Shown here: piece after piece, positions 1 through 4,066 of the stretch | Layout of the letters: each line of letters opens with the position of its first letter | How positions within the stretch are numbered: position 1 is the stretch's first letter | DNA from: Anaerolineales bacterium | GTDB lineage: Bacteria; Chloroflexota; Anaerolineae; 4572-78; NAK82 | Direction of reading: 5' to 3' | DNA length: 5,794 nucleotides | Assembly (NCBI GenBank): GCA_024643945.1 | Contig: JAHELX010000410.1 | Span: 1 to 5,794 of the forward strand | Made by a program: the position numbers and the translations under genes | The notes under the pieces: model-generated | What the model was told of the DNA's origin: nothing | Seen by the model: the letters and a program-made list of their open reading frames with translations, nothing else | Databases searched by the model: none

Positions 1-32
1 AACGGTAACTGTTCTGAAAATAGACAGTGTGG

Positions 33-72
33 GGCAGGCTTTCCAGCCTGCCAGCAGACTAGAAAGTCTGCT
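33..72. repeat. Two adjacent perfect hairpins of one repeat family
   Basis: Two 20-bp perfect hairpins abut with no spacer. The first (33-52) is GGCAGGCT, loop TTCC, AGCCTGCC. The second (53-72) is AGCAGACT, loop AGAA, AGTCTGCT. Each has an 8-bp stem and a 4-nt loop. The reverse complement of the second, AGCAGACTTTCTAGTCTGCT, aligns with the first, GGCAGGCTTTCCAGCCTGCC, with five differences. Four of these form two compensatory base-pair changes and the fifth lies in the loop. The pair therefore looks like two copies of one unit in opposite orientation. No T-run follows closely on either strand, so a simple intrinsic terminator is not supported. Confidence 0.85.
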
Positions 73-81
73 CCACGATTT

Positions 82-111
82 TCATGCTTCATGATGCCCC
101 CCAGAGGGCAT
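82..111. repeat. Two small adjoining inverted repeats
   Basis: TCATG (82-86) and CATGA (90-94) form a 5-bp stem with a 3-nt loop. ATGCCC (94-99) and GGGCAT (106-111) form a 6-bp stem with a 6-nt loop. They share base 94 and continue the run of hairpins that starts at 33. Each alone is short enough to arise by chance. Confidence 0.4.
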
Positions 112-422
112 GGTGACTACTCAGCCAAACCTGGCGGAGCGGGTACAACAAATGTAAAAGAGTGAGGTCCCGTTCGTGCCAGACCTCACAGCAGGCCAAT
201 CACAGCCACATGCTTGTCTACCGAAGCACTCGGTTCGGCCTGATAGGGGTCGAAAGGAAGATAGGAACGGGCCATTTGTCACGAGATTTGGCATCAAGTG
301 GCGGCGGCGTTTGGACCACGAAGGCACGAAAAAGCGTCAAGACTGCCTCGCTCTTGTTTTTGAGGAAAAATTCACAGGCCCGACGACAAAAGACTCGAAC
401 TGTCTAAGAACATAGCACGGAA

Positions 423-431
423 ATGATAGCA
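423..431 (-). promoter_or_regulatory. Putative leftward extended -10 element
   Basis: On the minus strand this reads TGC followed by TATCAT, which matches TATAAT at five of six positions and has the TGn extension. It lies 8 bp from the nearest CTTAAG box (437-442). That is roughly where a PhoB-like activator array sits relative to its -10, standing in for a -35 box. No canonical -35 lies 17 bp upstream. If real, it would start a leftward transcript at about position 415 or slightly lower. Confidence 0.35.
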
Positions 432-436
432 GGGTC

Positions 437-475
437 CTTAAGAAACACTTAAGGCAACCTTAAGTCAACCTTAAG
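437..475. promoter_or_regulatory. Four CTTAAG boxes at 11-bp spacing (response-regulator-like site)
   Basis: CTTAAG occurs at 437, 448, 459 and 470, exactly 11 bp apart, so all four lie on one face of the helix. The 5-bp spacers are AAACA, GCAAC and TCAAC, and the last two resemble each other. Direct repeats with an 11-bp period are the known binding pattern of OmpR/PhoB-family response regulators. Cyanobacterial Pho boxes are tandem CTTAAC-like octamers with 3-bp gaps, which also gives 11 bp. The assignment to that regulator family is inference. CTTAAG is itself palindromic, so orientation rests on the flanks, and the best -10 is on the left (minus strand). Confidence 0.5.
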
Positions 476-499
476 GTCTATACAGAATTTCTCTTGGTC

Positions 500-537
500 G
501 ATGGATAGGTGGCGCACTGGTATTATCCCTATCCATC
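500..537. repeat. Inverted repeat with 10-bp perfect arms
   Basis: GATGGATAGG (500-509) and CCTATCCATC (528-537) are perfect inverted arms around an 18-nt loop. The element lies 35 bp past the stop codon of the minus-strand GYD gene, so it may mark the 3' end of that transcript. On the minus strand the sequence after the stem is not T-rich, so an ordinary intrinsic terminator is doubtful. Confidence 0.5.
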
Positions 538-572
538 TCACGTAAGGGCACTGATCACGCTTGCTTTTCAGG

Positions 573-866
573 CTAAGTCAACTTCTTAATCATCTCTGCC
601 AGTTCTTCCGCTGTGAACGCCTTAAGCGTCGTCGTCCGGACGTTTCCAGAAGCCCCCAGCCCGAGATTGAAGGTCATAGCCACTTCATCACTGGGACCTT
701 CTGCAACAGCCACGTAGTCGTACTCTCCCATGACTGTCCAGAAGCCTATCAGCTTGCCCCCCATCGCTTCAAAGGTTTTGATACCTTCTTCAATCCGCTG
801 GGGTGCGTCTTTGATGTCCCTGATCCCTTGGTCCGTTAGTTTCATCAGGGTAATGTAGGTAGGCAT
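573..866 (-). CDS. GYD-domain protein
   Basis: This encodes a 97-residue protein that I assign to the GYD family, small soluble ferredoxin-like-fold proteins of unknown biochemical role. The naming motif is visible as Gly47-Glu-Tyr49-Asp50 in FWTVMGEYDYVAVAEG. The N-terminal MPTYITLMKLTDQGI strand and helix, the GGKLIGFW strand before the motif and the C-terminal AFTAEELAEMIKKL helix fit the family, as does the length. The ATG at 864-866 is supported by a Shine-Dalgarno AAAGGAG read on the minus strand from 882-876, nine bases upstream. The stop is TAG at 575-573. The gene stands alone and divergent from the lacI-type gene, so no operon context helps with its function. I could not identify a confident promoter for it. 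Confidence 0.88.
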   Translation of the reverse strand: MPTYITLMKLTDQGIRDIKDAPQRIEEGIKTFEAMGGKLIGFWTVMGEYDYVAVAEGPSDEVAMTFNLGLGASGNVRTTTLKAFTAEELAEMIKKLT

Positions 867-1179
867 AGAGCCACTCTCCTTTCTGAAAACACAGCCAGTG
901 CGCCACAGCCGTACGCAACTTGGTGATCAATCAAGCTGGCAGTAGTGTGATATGTGGAAAGATTTCGGACTGTTCGACAGTGATCCCGCTTGGAGAAACT
1001 GCAAACTCCGCCGCTGACCAGGCGGCTTGCTGGGGGGAAGAGATGGGGTTGTCGCGATAGTAAGGTTGTGGTGAACAGGGTGTGTCTGGTCGAGGGAGCC
1101 TCCCGCTCGCAGCGAACTTTGCTATGCATAGTATATCACATCTACCCACCATTTTCAATGGTTTCGCTTTTTGTACCTC
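867..1179. other. Intergenic spacer between divergent genes
   Basis: No gene is supported here. Open frames on both strands lack domains and ribosome binding sites. Minor structures are a GCCGC/GCGGC stem at 1010-1026, a GGGA/TCCC stem near 1094-1104 and a perfect 10-bp palindrome CTATGCATAG at 1122-1131. The right end leads into the promoter of the LacI-type regulator. Confidence 0.55.
1148..1162. promoter_or_regulatory. 15-bp palindrome upstream of the lacI-type promoter
   Basis: ACCATT, TTC, AATGGT forms a perfect 6+3+6 inverted repeat that ends 17 bp before the -35 box. Its position would suit an activator or auxiliary regulator site. It does not share the central CG of the LacI-type operators nearby. 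Chance is possible. Confidence 0.3.
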
Positions 1180-1208
1180 TTGACAGACTGTAATAGCCAT
1201 GCTATAAT
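1180..1208 (+). promoter_or_regulatory. Consensus sigma70-type promoter
   Basis: TTGACA at 1180-1185 and TATAAT at 1203-1208 are both perfect consensus hexamers separated by the optimal 17 bp. TG at 1200-1201 adds the extended -10 motif. Transcription should start near 1215, directly at the edge of the operator palindrome. The promoter reads into the LacI-family gene. Confidence 0.9.
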
Positions 1209-1215
1209 ATCTGAA

Positions 1216-1245
1216 AACGATACCAGGAACGATCCTGGTATCGTT
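1216..1245. promoter_or_regulatory. LacI-family operator, 30-bp palindrome
   Basis: AACGATACCAGGA (1216-1228) and TCCTGGTATCGTT (1233-1245) are perfect 13-bp inverted arms around ACGA. The centre of symmetry falls on the CG at 1230-1231, as is typical of LacI-family operators, and only the 1229/1232 pair breaks the palindrome. It covers about +1 to +31 of the predicted transcript, so bound repressor would block initiation or early elongation. Autoregulation by the adjacent LacI protein is the simplest reading. As RNA it would fold into a stable hairpin, but no T-run follows, so it is not a terminator. Confidence 0.85.
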
Positions 1246-1253
1246 ACCTCAAA

Positions 1254-1289
1254 ATGGTTAGTACAGATCCTGGAGTAGGCAGCCATTGA
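1254..1289 (+). other. Possible 11-codon leader ORF overlapping the repressor start
   Basis: ATG at 1254 opens a frame encoding MVSTDPGVGSH and ends at TGA 1287-1289. The stop overlaps the TTG start of the repressor gene (1286-1288) in the arrangement TTGA, the layout used in translational coupling. There is no Shine-Dalgarno sequence before the ATG, so translation is doubtful. Confidence 0.2.
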
Positions 1290-2299
1290 AGCGTCCAAAA
1301 TCAACAATAACCATCAAGGATGTCGCGGCGGGAGCCAGCGTTTCTGTCTCCACCGTGTCGCGCGTGCTCAACGGCAAGGATTATGTCGCTGAAGAAACCC
1401 AGGCTAAAGTGCGCCAGGTGATCGAAGAACTGAGTTATACTTCCAGCCTGGCAGCTAAGAGTATGCGTAGCCGGCGGACCAACGTGATTGGCGTCGTAGT
1501 GCCTGACCTGCAAACCTCGTTTTCTATCGAGGTAGTCAAGGGGGTCAACCGTGCCATTGAGGATTTTGCCTACGACCTGATCATTTATACCAGCGGCACT
1601 GCCTGGGATGGTACCCGCGCCGCCCGCGAGCGGCATCATGTGGCCCTGCTCAACGGCAGCCTGGTGGATGGCGTCATTATCGTTACCCCAACCACGACCG
1701 ACTTTTCTCCCGCCCACCCGCTGGTCATTGTCGATCCCCACCAGGCCACCCCGGAAGTGCCGGCGGTTATTTCAACCAACCGCGCCGGCGCGATGGAGGC
1801 AATGAGCTACCTGGTCAGCCTGGGCCACCGCCGCATTGGTTTTGTCAGTGGCCGGACGGATTTACAAAGCGCTCTCCGACGCCTCGAGGGTTACCAGGAT
1901 AGCCTGGCCCGGGCCGGCATCCCCTTCGACCCTGACCTGGTTCAGCCCGGTGATTTCCTCAAGCCCATGTCGATTACTTCAACCCAAAAACTGTTAAACC
2001 TGCCCAATCCCCCTACGGCCATTTTTGCTGCCAATGATATCTCCGCTATCGCCGCCATCGAAACGGCCCAGGACACCGGCTTGCGCGTGCCAGAGGACCT
2101 GTCGGTTATAGGTTTTGACAATATTCCCGAGGCGGCCCAGGTGACACCTCGCCTGACCACTATTGACCAGTCCATTGAACTGATGGGCTACACCGCCGCG
2201 GAAATGTTGATTGAATTGCTGCAGGGCAAGCGCCGGGCCAGCAATTTGCGCAAAGTACCCACCCGCTTAATTGTACGTGAATCGTGCCGGGCAATTTAG
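1286..2299 (+). CDS. LacI-family transcriptional repressor
   Basis: This encodes a 337-residue cytoplasmic DNA-binding regulator of normal LacI/GalR length. Residues 8-30 (ITIKDVAAGASVSVSTVSRV, then LNG) are the N-terminal helix-turn-helix. Residues 49-65 form the hinge, in which Met60 occupies the position usually held by the minor-groove-intercalating leucine. The rest is a periplasmic-binding-protein-like sensor domain: NVIGVVVPDL, VDGVIIV, GHRRIGFVSG, AIFAANDISA and LSVIGFDNIPEA are typical family blocks. The start must be TTG at 1286, because an in-frame TAG lies at 1259 and no other start codon intervenes. GGAG at 1272-1275 serves as the ribosome binding site. The gene lies upstream of, and in the same direction as, a sugar ABC transporter, so it probably represses that transporter and itself, with a sugar as inducer. 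The ligand is unknown. Confidence 0.95.
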   Translation: MKRPKSTITIKDVAAGASVSVSTVSRVLNGKDYVAEETQAKVRQVIEELSYTSSLAAKSMRSRRTNVIGVVVPDLQTSFSIEVVKGVNRAIEDFAYDLIIYTSGTAWDGTRAARERHHVALLNGSLVDGVIIVTPTTTDFSPAHPLVIVDPHQATPEVPAVISTNRAGAMEAMSYLVSLGHRRIGFVSGRTDLQSALRRLEGYQDSLARAGIPFDPDLVQPGDFLKPMSITSTQKLLNLPNPPTAIFAANDISAIAAIETAQDTGLRVPEDLSVIGFDNIPEAAQVTPRLTTIDQSIELMGYTAAEMLIELLQGKRRASNLRKVPTRLIVRESCRAI

Positions 2300-2340
2300 C
2301 CAATCGTCTTTTCACCGGCGCTCTGACGCAACCTTTGTCA

Positions 2341-2476
2341 CAATAGGATCTCTCGGAAAGTGGTCGTGGTGGCTGAAGGTAAATGGAATACGCAATACGG
2401 ACCACGAACGTGTTGCGTGGTCCGTGTTCCGTCAAGCCAGGCACTTAGATTATAAAGGACTTTCCGAGACCTCTTG
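2341..2476. repeat. Possible MITE-like element with terminal inverted repeats
   Basis: The left end (2341-2361) contains CAATAGG, an extra ATC, then TCTCGGAAAGT. The right end (2459-2476) reads, as its reverse complement, CAAGAGG then TCTCGGAAAGT. The ends match at 17 of 18 positions if the 3-nt insertion is allowed, including 11 perfect consecutive bases (2351-2361 with 2459-2469). They enclose 136 bp with no coding capacity and a central heptad-repeat hairpin. I see no clear target-site duplication and no transposase. It could be a mobile miniature element or a large structured RNA. Confidence 0.45.
2386..2432. repeat. Heptad repeats arranged as a long hairpin
   Basis: Three 7-mers, GAATACG, CAATACG and GACCACG (2386-2406), are followed by AA and then three inverted-type 7-mers, CGTGTTG, CGTGGTC and CGTGTTC (2409-2429), plus CGT. 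The two halves are approximate reverse complements. In one register, 2397-2406 pairs perfectly with 2416-2425 over 10 bp. The stem extends to 2390-2432 with one U-G pair and one mismatch, around a 9-nt loop. No T-run follows on the plus strand. It may end or stabilise the repressor transcript. Confidence 0.7.
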
Positions 2477-2482
2477 CTAAAC

Positions 2483-2495
2483 TAAGGAGGTGATC
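2483..2495 (+). other. Orphan full-length Shine-Dalgarno-like sequence
   Basis: TAAGGAGGTGATC is complementary to all 13 bases of the common bacterial 16S 3' end GATCACCTCCTTA. No ATG, or correctly spaced GTG or TTG, follows at 5-12 bases, and the next gene starts about 130 bp later. It could be a relic of a lost start, a ribosome standby or pausing site, or chance. Confidence 0.4.
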
Positions 2496-2538
2496 GACAG
2501 GCTCCGTATTTAATTCAGCAGACAGAGGTCCCTGGCCG

Positions 2539-2554
2539 CCTGCAACGTTGTAGG
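2539..2554. promoter_or_regulatory. Second LacI-type operator, upstream of the transporter
   Basis: CCTGCAACGTTGTAGG is a 16-bp palindrome centred on CG with one mismatched pair (2542/2551). It aligns with the core of the 1216-1245 operator, CCAGGAACGATCCTGG (1223-1238), at 10 of 16 positions, including both CC/GG ends and AACG. The location, about 70-85 bp before the binding-protein start, fits repression of the transporter by the upstream LacI-family protein. Confidence 0.6.
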
Positions 2555-2611
2555 TTGGCACGATGATTGGAGTAGAACATGCTACTCACGTCACAATCCA
2601 ATTTAGCCAAG

Positions 2612-2617
2612 AAGGAG
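2612..2617 (+). promoter_or_regulatory. Ribosome binding site deciding the binding-protein start
   Basis: AAGGAG lies 6 bases before ATG 2624 and 9 bases before ATG 2627. It supports the start that gives a standard short lipoprotein signal peptide. A competing GGAG at 2569-2572 lies 6 bases before an in-frame ATG at 2579. Confidence 0.7.
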
Positions 2618-2623
2618 AAGAAA

Positions 2624-3982
2624 ATGATGCGCAAATTTTTGTTCTTGGTCAGCCTCGTGCTGGTCGCCGCGTTCTTGCTGCCGGCCTGCGCTCAGCAACC
2701 GGCCGCCCCCCCCGCAGCAACCGAGGCCCCCGCTGCCACTGAGGCCCCTGCCGCGACAGAAGCTCCCGCCGCGGCAGAAGCCCAGCCAGTCACCATCACC
2801 TGGTGGCACATCCAGACTGAAGAAACTCAAAAAGCATTGTGGCAAAAGCTGGCCGATGAGTACATGGCCGCCCACCCGAACATCACCATCGAGGTCACCG
2901 TCCTCGAGAACGAGAACTTCAAGACCAAGCTGACCACCGTCATGCAATCCGGCGATCCCCCCGACGTCTTCCAGAGTTGGGGCGGCGGCGTCATGAACGA
3001 ATATGCCAATGCCGGCCTGCTTATGGATATCACCCCGGCTCTCGATGCGGATGGCGGCGCCTGGCGCAATACCTTCTCGCCCGGTGCCCTGGGGGTGTAT
3101 GCCTACCAGGGGAAGAACTACGGCGTGCCGCGCGACATGGGCATGGTCGGCTTCTGGTACAACAAGGACCTGTTCGCCCAGGCCGGCATCGACACTCCCC
3201 CCACGACCTGGACCGAGCTTTTGGATGACGTTACGACACTGAAGGAAGCGGGCATCACCCCAATTGCCGTGGGTGAGGGAGACAAGTGGCCCGGCGCCTT
3301 CTGGTGGGAGTACCTGGCCGTCCGCGTCGGCGGTCAGGCCGCCTTCGACGCGGCCTATTCCCGCACAGGTTCCTTCGCCGACGCTCCGTTCGTCGAAGCC
3401 GGCGCGAAGCTCCAGGAACTCATCGCCCTCGAGCCCTTCCAGGACGGCTTCTTGGGCGCGACCTGGGGCGATGAGGCCACGGCGATGGGCAACGGCAAGG
3501 CTGCGATGGATTTGATGGGGCAGTGGGCTCCCGGTGCCTTTGCCGACAATAGCGTCGACAAGCAGGGACTTGGCGACAAGGCGGGCTGGTTCCCCTTCCC
3601 GGCTGTTGAGGGAGGCGCTGGTGATCCGGCCGATGCCCTCGGTGGCGGCAATGGCTTTGTAATCGGCAAGAATGCTCCCCCGGAGGCGGTGGACTTTCTC
3701 AAGTTCCTCAGCAGCGTAGAGTCGCAGCGCGCTCAGGCCGAGATCGGCCTGTCTGTACCCGTCGTCAAAGGCGCCGAAGACGCTCTGAGCGATCCTTTGC
3801 TCAAGACCGTCCAACAAGGCGCGGCCGCCGCGAAATACTTCCAGCTCTACTACGACCAATATCTGACTCCAGCCATGGGTTCCGTCGTGAACGATAGCGT
3901 TCAGGGACTATTTGCTGGCACTATGACGCCTGAACAAGTTGCCCAGGCGCTTGAAGACTCGGCCACCCAAGAACTCAAGTAA
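2624..3982 (+). CDS. ABC transporter sugar-binding lipoprotein (solute-binding family 1)
   Basis: This is the extracellular, membrane-anchored substrate-binding subunit of a carbohydrate ABC importer, 452 residues from ATG 2624. Residues 1-21 are a lipoprotein signal peptide: MMRK, a hydrophobic core, then LLPAC with the lipidated Cys22. Residues 23-55 are a flexible linker with four hexapeptides, three PAATEA and one PAAAEA. The folded domain begins near VTITWWHIQTEE (56-67). It shows the family pattern: a helix with WQKLADEYMAAHPNI, FKTKLTTVMQSGDPPDVF, a YQGKNYGVPRD strand region, FWYNKDLFAQAGI, and a GFVIGKNAPPEAVDFLKFLSS segment near the C-terminus. The many tryptophans suit sugar stacking. 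An in-frame ATG at 2579 would add 15 residues (MLLTSQSNLAKKEKK) and has its own GGAG. I prefer 2624 because of its AAGGAG. The substrate is not identifiable; an oligosaccharide is plausible. Confidence 0.95.
   Translation: MMRKFLFLVSLVLVAAFLLPACAQQPAAPPAATEAPAATEAPAATEAPAAAEAQPVTITWWHIQTEETQKALWQKLADEYMAAHPNITIEVTVLENENFKTKLTTVMQSGDPPDVFQSWGGGVMNEYANAGLLMDITPALDADGGAWRNTFSPGALGVYAYQGKNYGVPRDMGMVGFWYNKDLFAQAGIDTPPTTWTELLDDVTTLKEAGITPIAVGEGDKWPGAFWWEYLAVRVGGQAAFDAAYSRTGSFADAPFVEAGAKLQELIALEPFQDGFLGATWGDEATAMGNGKAAMDLMGQWAPGAFADNSVDKQGLGDKAGWFPFPAVEGGAGDPADALGGGNGFVIGKNAPPEAVDFLKFLSSVESQRAQAEIGLSVPVVKGAEDALSDPLLKTVQQGAAAAKYFQLYYDQYLTPAMGSVVNDSVQGLFAGTMTPEQVAQALEDSATQELK
2711..2782 (+). repeat. 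Four 18-bp in-frame repeats encoding the lipoprotein linker
   Basis: Four consecutive 18-nt units encode PAATEA, PAATEA, PAATEA and PAAAEA. The codons differ between units, for example ACC, ACT and ACA for Thr, so the peptide repeat is conserved better than the DNA. It forms the spacer between the lipid anchor and the binding domain. Confidence 0.8.
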
Positions 3983-4001
3983 GTTACGCCGGCGAAGCAA
4001 G

Positions 4002-4039
4002 GTGTGGGGATTGAGTTTGGTGATGCTCGATCCCCACAC
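4002..4039 (+). terminator. Strong intercistronic hairpin after the binding-protein gene
   Basis: GTGTGGGGATTGAG (4002-4015) pairs with CTCGATCCCCACAC (4026-4039): 14 bp with one G-U wobble and a 10-nt loop. TCTTT follows at 4040-4044. It begins 19 bp after the binding-protein stop codon and ends about 28 bp before the permease start. A partial terminator or a 3' end that protects the mRNA would raise binding protein over permease, as intercistronic structures do in the maltose operon. The T-run is weak, so readthrough is likely. Confidence 0.7.
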
Positions 4040-4066
4040 TCTTTACCTTAAGGAAAGAGATTGCGC

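Larger units (their letters stand above)
1..572. other. Gene-poor intergenic region with structured repeats
   Basis: I see no convincing gene in this stretch. Open frames at 162-407 and 176-415 on the plus strand and 121-327 on the minus strand have no Shine-Dalgarno sequence and encode arginine-rich or cysteine-rich strings without recognisable domains. What the region does hold is structure: paired hairpins at 33-72, smaller stems at 82-94 and 94-111, a TGAGGT/ACCTCA inverted repeat at 163-188, a CACGAA doublet at 317-330, the CTTAAG array at 437-475 and an inverted repeat at 500-537. It could carry a non-coding RNA or a long leader for a gene left of the window, but that is inference. Confidence 0.6.
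2300..2623. other. Repeat-rich spacer between repressor and transporter genes
   Basis: This 324-bp stretch contains no convincing gene. In order it carries a possible MITE-like element bounded by inverted repeats (2341-2476), an internal heptad-repeat hairpin (2386-2432), a full-length Shine-Dalgarno-like sequence (2483-2495), a LacI-type operator (2539-2554) and the ribosome binding sites of the binding-protein gene. I could not find a good sigma70 promoter for the transporter. TTGTAG (2549-2554) and TAGAAC (2573-2578) with an 18-bp spacer is a weak candidate that would overlap the operator. Confidence 0.6.

Noticed and set aside
1..572. Possible CRISPR array or tRNA in the gene-poor left end
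   Set aside because: The repeats are hairpins or 6-mers without regular unique spacers, and no cloverleaf with a T-loop consensus could be found on either strand.
561..839. Plus-strand open frame of 92 codons opposite the GYD gene
   Set aside because: It is antisense to a well supported GYD-domain gene, has no Shine-Dalgarno sequence and its product has no recognisable motif.
946..1140. TGTGATAT (946-953) and ATATCACA (1133-1140) as a distant inverted repeat
   Set aside because: An 8-bp match separated by about 180 bp is expected by chance, and no extension or second copy supports it.
2556..2570. Sigma54-like promoter TGGCACG-N4-TTGG before the binding-protein gene
   Set aside because: The -24 half is a perfect match, but the -12 half has TTGG instead of the near-invariant TTGC. 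No enhancer-binding regulator is present, and most Chloroflexota are not known for using sigma54.
2603..3859. Long open frame of 418 codons on the minus strand, antisense to the binding-protein gene
   Set aside because: It lies opposite a clear solute-binding protein gene. Its product is rich in Gly, Leu, Arg and Val with no domain, as expected from reading GC-rich codons backwards.
4047..4052. CTTAAG at the ribosome binding site of the first permease, similar to the array at 437-475
   Set aside because: It is a single copy with no neighbour 11 bp away, so it is explained by a T-rich stretch meeting AAGGA.
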